From Synechococcales cyanobacterium PMM_0073 (GTDB lineage Bacteria; Cyanobacteriota; Cyanobacteriia; Elainellales; Elainellaceae): 11,411 bases of DNA. Of this stretch, positions 1 to 6,004 are shown one piece after another. The translations under genes and the position numbers were made by a program. The notes below the pieces were generated by a model. That model was not told where the DNA came from. It did no database searches and saw only the letters and a list, made by a program, of their open reading frames with translations. Positions within the stretch are counted from its first letter, which is position 1, and each line of letters opens with the position of its first letter. The stretch spans positions 1 to 11,411 of the forward strand of contig CASBQH010000339.1 in assembly GCA_949127695.1 (NCBI GenBank). Direction: 5' to 3'.

Positions 1-81
1 CAGCCGCATTTTGCCCATCTTGCAGATCTGCTTGTCGCTGAATCCCTGCCTGAATCCCTGCCTGAATCTCTGTCAAAGTGA
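1..81 (+). CDS. C-terminal end of an unidentified protein (partial)
   Basis: Frame 1 is open from the window edge to TGA at 79-81 and encodes 26 residues, beginning QPHFAHLADLL and ending in a repeated ESLP unit. The segment FAHLADLL faintly recalls the C-terminus of cobyric acid synthase, but this is too short to identify and I do not assign it. The stop overlaps a possible GTG start (78-80) in a GTGA arrangement, typical of translationally coupled genes, which supports it being a real coding end. The gene start lies outside the window. Confidence 0.4.
   Translation, partial: QPHFAHLADLLVAESLPESLPESLSK
40..72 (+). repeat. 12-bp tandem repeat, 2.75 copies
   Basis: GAATCCCTGCCT occurs at 40-51 and 52-63, followed by a partial, one-mismatch copy at 64-72. 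The period is a multiple of three, so copy-number change would keep the upstream reading frame and add or remove ESLP units at the protein's C-terminus. Confidence 0.8.
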
Positions 82-146
82 CGATCGCTCAGAAATTCTG
101 GAGGTGGCTGATTTGTGGGAAACTACGGCAGAAGATCGAAAAACTT

Positions 147-150
147 GAGG
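147..150 (+). promoter_or_regulatory. Shine-Dalgarno GAGG deciding the start at 159
   Basis: GAGG lies 8 nt before the GTG at 159-161. The alternative in-frame GTG at 78 has no such element but overlaps the preceding stop codon. The GAGG and the start of hydrophobic sequence a few residues after 159 favour the internal start. Confidence 0.5.
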
Positions 151-158
151 AATTGCGG

Positions 159-527
159 GTGAGCGTACAAGAGTTTGGGCTGCTGTTTGTGGCAATTTTG
201 TCTAGCGTGGTGGGTCAATTTTTGCTGAAGGCCGGAGCGCTGAAGCTAGGAGCAGTGAATACAGAGAACGCAATTGGCCATGTTTTGGGGATCATCATGG
301 TTCCAGAGCTGCTGAGCGGTCTGGTGGTCTATGCAATTGGGGCAATTGCCTATATCTTGCTGCTCACTCGCGTCAGCCTCAGCGTTGCCGGGCCAGCGAT
401 TGCCCTTACCTATGTGTTTTCGGTGATGCTGGGGCATTTTGTCTTCCGCGAGGCGATCTCAGCGGAGCGGCTCGTAGGCATGGGGCTGATTGTCTGCGGC
501 GTTGTTTTGGTGATCTGGCAGAAGTAG
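159..527 (+). CDS. EamA/SMR-like small membrane transporter, four helices
   Basis: The 122-residue protein has four hydrophobic segments, at roughly residues 6-26, 41-69, 72-96 and 101-120. This is the half-size layout of the drug/metabolite transporter superfamily (EamA, small multidrug resistance). QFLLKAGALKLG after the first helix, ending in a helix-loop of the form RLVGMGLIVCGVVLV, matches cyanobacterial proteins annotated as EamA-family transporters. Such short members usually work as dimers in the inner membrane; the substrate cannot be read from the sequence. The frame can be extended to GTG at 78, adding 27 mostly charged residues that are not family-like, so I prefer GTG 159. It converges on the DHH gene with only 30 bp between, and I see no clear terminator there. 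Confidence 0.75.
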   Translation: MSVQEFGLLFVAILSSVVGQFLLKAGALKLGAVNTENAIGHVLGIIMVPELLSGLVVYAIGAIAYILLLTRVSLSVAGPAIALTYVFSVMLGHFVFREAISAERLVGMGLIVCGVVLVIWQK

Positions 528-557
528 CTGCGATTGGGGGAAAGTTTGAGCGTGAGT

Positions 558-1904
558 TCAGGTGAGAATATCATCGTCAGGATTCACCAAGCGGAGCAGC
601 TTCTGCTTAATTTGAGCATCAAACACCTCCCATTTCATCCGGGTATAGTCAGAGGCTTCGTTGAAGCCTGAGAGAAAGCCCATCGGGATTTCAAAGCCGC
701 CCGCCATCGAGCGTCCGCCGCCAAAGAAGCGACCCTGAGCGTCCTGGCCAAAGGCTTCTTTGATAAATTCATCCGGGTCGAGCGTAATTTTTGAAGTCCG
801 CAGCGAGCCAATCACCACTTCAAGATCATCATCTTCGTCATGCACAATGCCATAAACTACCGCCGTATGCACGTTTTCTTCAGTTACTAGAAAGTCAGCC
901 GCCTGCGGGATCGCATCTCGGTCGTCGTAGCGCAGATAGCCTACTCCGGCAATCGAGAAGTTGTTTTGTAGCATCCGGTTGCGGAGCGAGCGTTCAATCA
1001 CATCCATCACCCGCTTGGAGCGCGAAGCTTGCAGCACCGAATTCAGCAGCTGCGCGTCACAAAAGCGGCTGAGATAGGCTGCCGCCAAAAAGTCTTCTTC
1101 CTGCGCCTGCATTAGCCGATTGGTATCTGAACGCAGGCCATGCATCAGCGCCGTGGCGCATTTGACATGCTCGCTGTTGTTGGTATCTAGCTTTAATAGC
1201 CCCGACTGGAGATACTGGGTTAAAATTGTGGCGGTGGCGCGCACCTGTGGCCGCAGATCAATGAATTCGGCGTTGAGCTCGCCTTGAGCGGTATGGTGAT
1301 CGATCACGACGACTAGCGGAATTCCAGCCTGCTGGGTAATGCTTTGCAGCTGGGTCGTAGTGCCCTGATTGTCTACAAAGACGCAGCCTTGATAGATCGA
1401 GAAATCTTTCTCACGCAAGACCTGCGGCGACCAGCGCTGGGCGGGCAGATTGGTTAAGCGCACCAGCGCAATATTTTCCTGGTGGCTGAGCGCCCCTGCA
1501 TAGACAATATCGCAGCGAATATCATACTGCTGCACAATCAGCTTATAGGTCCAGGCACAGGACAGCGCATCTGGATCTGGGAAGTCTTGGAGCGCCACCA
1601 GATGCCGCTCGCCGCGATGCTGCTCCAGCACCCGCCGAATCTCGCTCACCTTTTGCTCCGTAACGTTCCGAGCCTGCGGCGTCATCCAGCCCTGGCTACT
1701 AGCTGAAGCGACCGCAGGCTCCGAGTTGCTATAGCTCGGCTTACCGGAGGGATCAGGCTGGACTTTTGATTTGGGCGTGGATTTGGAGGTAACGACAGAC
1801 TCAATCATCAGCGGCGGTAAATTAGAGGATTGCGGAGGATCAAACAACTGGAAACCATCTCGATCTTGGCAAAAAAAGCAGCCCTTGTCCTCAGCTGATT
1901 TCAA
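558..1904 (-). CDS. DHH/DHHA1-family phosphoesterase (NrnA-like)
   Basis: The 448-residue protein has the DHH phosphoesterase motifs in order. Motif I is DFPDPDALS (107-115), motif II is the Asp in VFVDNQG (near 178), motif III is IDHH (201-204), and motif IV is GLRSDTNRL (256-264). A C-terminal DHHA1 domain follows with FGGGRSMAGGF (394-404). Relatives with this layout degrade short oligoribonucleotides or dephosphorylate pAp, but two positions differ from classical NrnA: motif I lacks its first His (Gln106) and GGGH is GGGR. I recall the same forms in cyanobacterial relatives, so they are probably subfamily traits and the substrate is uncertain. The first ~85 residues are Ser/Pro-rich with an early CFFC and look disordered. 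The chosen start is TTG with AGGAG six nt upstream; ATG at residue 33 (position 1808) is the alternative and lacks a good Shine-Dalgarno. It lies 60 bp after the HNH gene on the same strand, probably one operon. Confidence 0.85.
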   Translation of the reverse strand: MKSAEDKGCFFCQDRDGFQLFDPPQSSNLPPLMIESVVTSKSTPKSKVQPDPSGKPSYSNSEPAVASASSQGWMTPQARNVTEQKVSEIRRVLEQHRGERHLVALQDFPDPDALSCAWTYKLIVQQYDIRCDIVYAGALSHQENIALVRLTNLPAQRWSPQVLREKDFSIYQGCVFVDNQGTTTQLQSITQQAGIPLVVVIDHHTAQGELNAEFIDLRPQVRATATILTQYLQSGLLKLDTNNSEHVKCATALMHGLRSDTNRLMQAQEEDFLAAAYLSRFCDAQLLNSVLQASRSKRVMDVIERSLRNRMLQNNFSIAGVGYLRYDDRDAIPQAADFLVTEENVHTAVVYGIVHDEDDDLEVVIGSLRTSKITLDPDEFIKEAFGQDAQGRFFGGGRSMAGGFEIPMGFLSGFNEASDYTRMKWEVFDAQIKQKLLRLVNPDDDILT

Positions 1905-1906
1905 AT

Positions 1907-1924
1907 CTCTCTCCTGGGAGAGAG
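1907..1924 (-). promoter_or_regulatory. Palindrome covering the ribosome binding site of the DHH gene
   Basis: CTCTCTCC-TG-GGAGAGAG is a perfect 8-bp inverted repeat with a 2-bp centre. In the minus-strand mRNA it can fold as a 7-bp stem with a CCAG loop. The Shine-Dalgarno AGGAG (1915-1911), six nt before the TTG start, falls in the loop edge and 3' arm, so folding would hide it. There is no U-run after it, so a terminator is unlikely. Its role in translational control is inferred. Confidence 0.5.
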
Positions 1925-1964
1925 CTAACGCCGACTAGCGTGACCGCCCAATCTGCTCAAACGC

Positions 1965-2462
1965 TCAGCCACCAATCACGTACTTCTTCCATTCTTGATG
2001 GACGCCACTCTTAATATGCTTGGCCAGTTCAAAGTAAAGACCGCTATGCGGCTTGTGAGGCTGCTGCCGCAGCGGCATATTGGCCTCTTTGGGCAGGCGG
2101 CTGCCTTTTTTGATGTTGCAGCGGACGCAGGCCGCGACGATATTTTCCCAGGAATCTTCGCCGCCTCTAGAGCGGGGCAGCACGTGATCAAGCGTTAGGC
2201 TATCGCTGAGGCAGCCGCAGTACTGGCAGGAATGACCGTCGCGGTGCATGACGTTGCGGCGAGTGAGCGGAATTTCTTTGTAGGGCACCCGAACGTAGTA
2301 GCGCAGCCGGATCACCGTGGGCAGAGGCGTTTCGGCATAGATCTGACGGCCATTATGCTCGACCTGCTCCGCCTTCCCCTTAATCAGCAAAACAACAGCA
2401 CGTCTCCAGCTAGTAATGTTTAGCGGCTCGTAGGAAGCGTTCAGAACGAGAACCTTGCCCAT
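1965..2462 (-). CDS. HNH endonuclease-family protein
   Basis: The 165-residue protein carries a compact HNH domain. A zinc-knuckle pair, CQYC (79-82) and CVRC (112-115), brackets the core LDHVLPRSRGG (His93 as general base) and ENIVAAC (Asn107), followed by NIKKG. This is a beta-beta-alpha-metal nuclease fold with all key residues present, so DNA nicking or cleavage activity is plausible. The N-terminal ~65 residues (VLVLNASYEPLNITSWRRAV) form a domain that goes with this family in cyanobacteria and many other bacteria, where it is not part of a restriction or phage module. Its biological role is not established. The ATG start has no clear Shine-Dalgarno. It is the probable first gene of a transcript continuing into the DHH gene. 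Confidence 0.88.
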   Translation of the reverse strand: MGKVLVLNASYEPLNITSWRRAVVLLIKGKAEQVEHNGRQIYAETPLPTVIRLRYYVRVPYKEIPLTRRNVMHRDGHSCQYCGCLSDSLTLDHVLPRSRGGEDSWENIVAACVRCNIKKGSRLPKEANMPLRQQPHKPHSGLYFELAKHIKSGVHQEWKKYVIGG

Positions 2463-2539
2463 TGAATGCTTGCGGGTGCAATTTTATCAAATAGTAGCAT
2501 AAATTTGGCTGCTTGCCGAAACCGGCCAATCCAGCCAAT

Positions 2540-2587
2540 CTGTGACACATTATTTCTGTGACACATTATTTCTGTGACACATTATTA
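2540..2587. repeat. Three tandem copies of a 16-bp repeat with a TGTGACACA dyad
   Basis: CTGTGACACATTATTT is repeated at 2540-2555, 2556-2571 and 2572-2587, with only the last base of the third copy differing. Each unit contains the interrupted palindrome TGTG-A-CACA. The array lies between the divergent hnh gene (start 2462) and the tRNA-Ser gene (2652), upstream of both. It may be an array of binding sites or simply a cyanobacterial short tandem repeat. Confidence 0.9.
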
Positions 2588-2627
2588 AAGTTGATGGCCA
2601 ACCAGTTGCAGAGTCTGGGGCGTGATC

Positions 2628-2636
2628 TGCTATATT
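2628..2636 (+). promoter_or_regulatory. Extended -10 promoter of the tRNA-Ser gene
   Basis: TGCTATATT is an extended -10 element (TGn plus TATATT). A weak -35-like TTGCAG sits at 2606-2611 with a 19-bp spacer, which fits a promoter relying on the extended -10. Transcription would begin near 2643, leaving a leader of roughly 9 nt before the mature tRNA. Confidence 0.55.
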
Positions 2637-2651
2637 AAGTGAGCCTTAATT

Positions 2652-2740
2652 GGAGAGGTGGCTGAGTGGTCGAAAGCGGCAGATTGCTAATCTGTTGTAC
2701 GGTTTAGGTCGTACCGAGGGTTCGAATCCCTCCCTCTCCG
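2652..2740 (+). tRNA. tRNA-Ser, anticodon GCU
   Basis: The 89-nt cloverleaf has a 7-bp acceptor stem GGAGAGG/CCTCTCC (2652-2658 with 2733-2739) and discriminator G at 2740. The anticodon stem encloses GCT at 2686-2688. A long class II variable arm (GTACGGTTTAGGTCGTAC) forms its own stem. The T arm is GAGGG-TTCGAAT-CCCTC (2716-2732). Long variable arm, G discriminator and GCT anticodon together define a serine tRNA reading AGC and AGU. CCA is not encoded. A dedicated promoter and terminator flank it. Confidence 0.97.
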
Positions 2741-2753
2741 TTCTGTTCGCATA

Positions 2754-2785
2754 AAAAAGGGGCTTGCCAAAAGCAGCCCCTTTTT
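2754..2785. terminator. Bidirectional hairpin terminator between tRNA-Ser and chlP
   Basis: An 11-bp inverted repeat, AAAAAGGGGCT (2754-2764) and AGCCCCTTTTT (2775-2785), has a 10-nt loop. The GC-rich core is flanked by A and T runs, so it works as an intrinsic terminator on either strand. It ends the tRNA transcript on the plus strand and chlP (stop at 2805) on the minus strand. Confidence 0.85.
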
Positions 2786-2804
2786 GGTTGAGTTTTGCTT
2801 AGAG

Positions 2805-4025
2805 CTACGGCGCTAAGGCATTGCCGCGCAGCAGGCTACCCAGCGTCTTGGCGGTAATCTTCATCTGCACCAGCGGATTGGCGGGCACGACGGTTTTGTA
2901 GAGATAGCTGTCAAAGGTCAGCTTCTGCACGTCGATGTCGGCGCACATTTCTACAAAGGCTTCGCGGGTGGCATCTGAGCGATAAAACACGCGCTGCAAG
3001 ATATCTAGCACTTTGTAGGTGATGCCGTAGGCTTTGTCCCAGCGCTTCAGGTAAACCTTGAGGTCGGCCTCAGTGGGAATGCTTGCGCCTTGGTTCGAGA
3101 ACTCGACGATGGTCTCGGCGCAGATCCGGCCTGACTTGGCGGCAAAGTAGATGCCTTCGCCCGAAGACTTGGTGACATAGCCCGCCGCATCGCCTACCAG
3201 CGCCACGCGCCCCACCACCCGACGCGGACGCGGATGCTCTGGAATCGGATGCGCTTCGACTTTAATAATTTTGCCGCCTGCTAGCTTTTTGGCAGCGCGC
3301 GTCCGAATGCCGGCCTGCAAGTCTTTGATCAGCGACTTGTTCACCTTCATCGTGCCAGTGCCAACCGCGACGTGATCATGCTTGGGGAAGACCCAGGCAT
3401 AAAAGTCAGGCGAAACATCGTCGCCCACGTACATTTCGGCCAGCTCTTCGTAGTAGGCCATTTTGTCTTCGGGCAGGCGAATCCGCTCCTGGAAGGCAAT
3501 CGCGTAGTTATAGTCGCCCGCATCAATCGCTTTGGCGATCCGCGAGTTGGCACCATCTGCGCCAATCACCAGATCCACCTGGAGTGTTTTGGCCACGCCT
3601 TCTAGGCTGCCGTCTGAGTGATCGGCATAGTGCAGCCTATAGGCACCGCTGCCGCTGGGGATTTCCAGCTTATGCACCGTGCCGTTGATCAGCTTGGCTC
3701 CTAGCTTGGCGGCTCGGTCGCGCAGAAATCCGTCTAGCACTTCGCGGCGGCACATGCCGATATATTCATCGTCTTTTAGAGTTCGCCCAATATTGACCTC
3801 AATGTTGGAAGGCGAAATCATTTTCATCTTGCGAACCCGCCGATCGATGATTTCGGGCGGCAGGTCAAATTCGGCCACCATGCAGAGTGGAATCGCTCCA
3901 CCGCAAGGCTTGGCGTTATCTAACTTGCGCTCGATCAAATAGGTTTCAATTCCGGCTTTTGCCAGGGTTTCAGCAGCCGAGGAGCCTGCTGGACCCGATC
4001 CTACAACAGCAACCCGCAGTGTCAA
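2805..4025 (-). CDS. chlP: Geranylgeranyl reductase ChlP
   Basis: ChlP reduces three double bonds of the geranylgeranyl chain with NADPH, giving the phytyl tail of chlorophyll a and phytyl diphosphate for tocopherol and phylloquinone. It acts at the thylakoid membrane. The 406-residue protein opens with a Rossmann FAD motif VVGSGPAGSSAAE (7-19), then PCGGAIP (40-46), VIGADGANSR (153-162), and the second FAD motif VALVGDAAG with TKSSGEGIYFAAKSG (274-299). It ends SLLRGNALAP. Length and sequence agree with cyanobacterial ChlP from end to end. The start is TTG with a strong AGGAG seven nt upstream, and the homologous N-terminus begins exactly here. It is monocistronic, ending at a terminator shared with the convergent tRNA gene; all FAD-binding motifs are intact. 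Confidence 0.97.
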   Translation of the reverse strand: MTLRVAVVGSGPAGSSAAETLAKAGIETYLIERKLDNAKPCGGAIPLCMVAEFDLPPEIIDRRVRKMKMISPSNIEVNIGRTLKDDEYIGMCRREVLDGFLRDRAAKLGAKLINGTVHKLEIPSGSGAYRLHYADHSDGSLEGVAKTLQVDLVIGADGANSRIAKAIDAGDYNYAIAFQERIRLPEDKMAYYEELAEMYVGDDVSPDFYAWVFPKHDHVAVGTGTMKVNKSLIKDLQAGIRTRAAKKLAGGKIIKVEAHPIPEHPRPRRVVGRVALVGDAAGYVTKSSGEGIYFAAKSGRICAETIVEFSNQGASIPTEADLKVYLKRWDKAYGITYKVLDILQRVFYRSDATREAFVEMCADIDVQKLTFDSYLYKTVVPANPLVQMKITAKTLGSLLRGNALAP

Positions 4026-4032
4026 AGGTTTT

Positions 4033-4037
4033 CTCCT
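4033..4037 (-). promoter_or_regulatory. chlP: Strong Shine-Dalgarno for the TTG start of chlP
   Basis: AGGAG on the minus strand lies seven nt upstream of the TTG at 4025-4023. It decides in favour of a TTG start, as no ATG or GTG occurs nearby in frame that would leave the FAD-binding N-terminus intact. Confidence 0.75.
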
Positions 4038-4274
4038 AAAATCGATCTTTTACGGCTACGAAAGGCATCGTATCACGCCAATTTGGCCAGCTCAGCTAAA
4101 ATCAGCCGAAACCCCGCGAATTGAAACAGACCGTAATATTTTCAGCAATACTTTGAGATGTTTGCCACAGCTAACCAGAGGCAGCTGAGGCCAAATCCAG
4201 AGGCACTCAGCCCTGCCCATGAGCCATTTGCCAGCCGCCGACATTATCAGGCTCCAGACAAGACGTGAGTGAGT

Positions 4275-4288
4275 TCGGTCACGACCGA
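4275..4288. promoter_or_regulatory. 14-bp perfect dyad, candidate operator
   Basis: TCGGTC-AC-GACCGA is a perfect inverted repeat with 6-bp arms and a 2-bp centre, in non-coding DNA between two divergent transcription units. With a 2-bp centre it suits a dimeric regulator better than an RNA hairpin. The regulator is unknown. Confidence 0.35.
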
Positions 4289-4636
4289 GCTAGATCTTCA
4301 TCTTGCGGGGATCTGGCTGATGGCCAAGCTGAGCTGCTCTATCGCTCCATCGCTCAGCAGACTGCTAGGCTGAAGCGAGCTGAGGTTACGCCAAAAGATT
4401 TCAAAAGATTTTGATGGGACGGCATCCGGACGGTTCAGTGAGTTCTGATGATTGTGAAGAAACGATAAAGAAGCGACCATCTCCCGGTTAATCCGACGAA
4501 GGGATGATAAAAGTTAATGAGGTGATGTTCATCTATAAGGCTGAGGCTCCGCTCTTAGTCTAGGTGATGAAGTTCTAGTCTAAAGGCTTCAACTGGGTTA
4601 TCTCCCCGTGTTATCCCGTCTAGTCGTCGGCTAGAG

Positions 4637-4665
4637 TTCAGGTTATTCGTCCCAAATTCTATAAT
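4637..4665 (+). promoter_or_regulatory. Candidate promoter of the polysaccharide cluster
   Basis: An exact TATAAT (4660-4665) follows a weak -35 TTCAGG (4637-4642) with a 17-bp spacer. Transcription would begin near 4672, giving a leader of about 140 nt before the glycosyltransferase ATG. The poor -35 suggests an activator or a group 2 sigma factor. Confidence 0.45.
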
Positions 4666-4811
4666 CTGTTTCGTGTATTCTCCCTAGCTTTGTGTATTTC
4701 GGGTGATCCTCGCTGATCTAGTGTTTCCCTATGCAGATTAGCTCTAGGTTCAGATCAACGCTGTTGGCTTGCCCGCCTGTCTTAGTCACTTAACCTCATA
4801 AATCTTGCTCT

Positions 4812-5915
4812 ATGGAAATTGCGCTTGTCCATGACTACTTGACGCAGCGAGGTGGAGCGGAACGTGTATTTGAGATGCTCTGCCGTCGTTTTCCGACTGC
4901 GGATCTGTTTACCTCAGTCTATAGCCCTGAAGATACGGTCAATTTGGGTGAACGTCCGGTTCACGCAACCTATCTGCAAAATCTGCCGGGAGCTAAAAAC
5001 TATTTTCGGCTGCTAGCTCCGTTTTACTACCCGGCGTTTCGCTCGCTGGATCTACAAGGCTATGATCTAATTTTGAGCAGCACATCTGCTTTTGCCAAAT
5101 CTGTGCGGAAGCGGCCTGATGCCCATCACATCTGCTTTTGCCACAACGTAACGCGCTTCCTCTGGGATACCAAAACCTATCTGCGCGGCTACCGTGAATA
5201 TCAGGCAGTTTCACCGCTGCTGGAAATGATATTTCACAAGCTGCGGCAATGGGATATTGACTATGCCCAAGAGCCCGATCTGTATATTGCGAATTCCACC
5301 ACCGTAGCCCGTCGAATTGAGCAGGTCTATGGCCAACCGGCGACTACGATCCACTATCCAATTGATGATAGTCAGTTTGTGTTTTCGGAGCAAAAAGACG
5401 ATTTCCATCTAGTTTCCTGTCGGCTGCTGAGCTATAAAAGAGTCGATATTGTGATTGAGGCATTCAACTGGCTGGGCTGGCCGCTAGTGATCATGGGCGA
5501 TGGGCCGGAGCGACAGCGCCTGGAGAAGCTGGCGATGGATAATATTCGCTTTGTCGGCCATGTCAGCGATACCGAACGGATGGCCTTGCTCGCCAGAGCC
5601 AAGATGGTGGTGGTGGCCGCCTTAGAAGACTATGGGCTGGTGCCAATTGAAGCCAACTTTAGCGGTACGCCCGTGGTCAGCTATGGTGCAGGTGGAGCCC
5701 TGGATACGCAGGTACCGGGCTTGACTGGCGTATTTTTTAGTCAGCAGACCCCCCATTCGCTGCACCAAGCCTTGTTGGAAGCCGCCGCGATTGACTGGGA
5801 GCCGCAGCGGATTCGAGCCCATGCGCTGGATCATTTCACCGCAGCTGTCTTTTTTCGGCAGGTTGAACAGTTAATTGATCAAGTTTGTGAATCCAGCTTG
5901 GATCAATCAGCATAG
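4812..5915 (+). CDS. GT4-family glycosyltransferase
   Basis: The 367-residue GT-B fold enzyme would transfer a sugar from a nucleotide-sugar donor to a lipid-linked polysaccharide intermediate on the cytoplasmic face of the membrane. The N-terminal acceptor domain begins MEIALVHDYLTQRGGAERVF, with the glycine-rich GGAER at 14-18. The C-terminal donor domain has SYKRVD (207-212), the glycine loop VIMGDGPERQRL (226-237), and the retaining EX7E motif with Glu272 and Glu280 in LEDYGLVPIEA. I see no signal peptide or membrane helix. Length is normal and no key residue is missing. The specific sugar cannot be told. It starts with ATG without a clear Shine-Dalgarno and is the first gene of the cluster, 89 bp before the Wzc-like gene. 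Confidence 0.9.
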   Translation: MEIALVHDYLTQRGGAERVFEMLCRRFPTADLFTSVYSPEDTVNLGERPVHATYLQNLPGAKNYFRLLAPFYYPAFRSLDLQGYDLILSSTSAFAKSVRKRPDAHHICFCHNVTRFLWDTKTYLRGYREYQAVSPLLEMIFHKLRQWDIDYAQEPDLYIANSTTVARRIEQVYGQPATTIHYPIDDSQFVFSEQKDDFHLVSCRLLSYKRVDIVIEAFNWLGWPLVIMGDGPERQRLEKLAMDNIRFVGHVSDTERMALLARAKMVVVAALEDYGLVPIEANFSGTPVVSYGAGGALDTQVPGLTGVFFSQQTPHSLHQALLEAAAIDWEPQRIRAHALDHFTAAVFFRQVEQLIDQVCESSLDQSA

Positions 5916-5923
5916 CTCTGTGC

Positions 5924-5957
5924 AACAGTGCAGATCGGTACAGAACAGTGCAGATCG
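5924..5957 (+). repeat. 14-bp direct repeat before the Wzc-like gene
   Basis: AACAGTGCAGATCG occurs at 5924-5937 and again at 5944-5957, 20 bp apart, about two helical turns. It lies between the glycosyltransferase stop (5915) and the chosen start of the next gene (6005). It may be a paired regulator site or a chance local duplication. Confidence 0.6.
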
Positions 5958-5995
5958 ACGCAGATCATCAATCAGCAAGTTTTTTAGTGTTTATT

Positions 5996-5999
5996 GAGG
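5996..5999 (+). promoter_or_regulatory. Shine-Dalgarno GAGG deciding the start at 6005
   Basis: GAGG lies five nt before GTG 6005-6007. The alternative upstream in-frame GTG at 5948 falls inside the 14-bp direct repeat, has no Shine-Dalgarno, and would add 19 residues of no family-like sequence. Confidence 0.6.
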
Positions 6000-6004
6000 T
6001 TAAT

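Larger units (their letters stand above)
4026..4811. other. 786-bp intergenic region between divergent chlP and polysaccharide genes
   Basis: I find no convincing gene. A 60-codon minus-strand ORF (4480-4298) has no recognisable motif and no Shine-Dalgarno. The region must hold the chlP promoter (a possible minus-strand -10, TACGAT, is at 4072-4067) and the promoter of the cluster starting at 4812. It contains a 14-bp dyad at 4275-4288, a short direct repeat of AAAAGATTT near 4392-4410, an exact TATAAT at 4660-4665, and seven CTAG tetramers between 4560 and 4747. Confidence 0.6.

Noticed and set aside
543..1706. Plus-strand ORFs at 791-1072 and 1482-1706 opposite the DHH gene
   Set aside because: They are antisense shadows of a clearly conserved coding frame and show no protein-like features.
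4298..4480. 60-codon minus-strand ORF in the long intergenic region
   Set aside because: No recognisable domain, no Shine-Dalgarno, and no hydrophobic or repeat structure; its length is within chance for this base composition.
4504..4563. Short plus-strand ORF beginning MIKVNEVMFIYK
   Set aside because: Only 19 codons, with no properly spaced Shine-Dalgarno; leader-peptide function cannot be supported.
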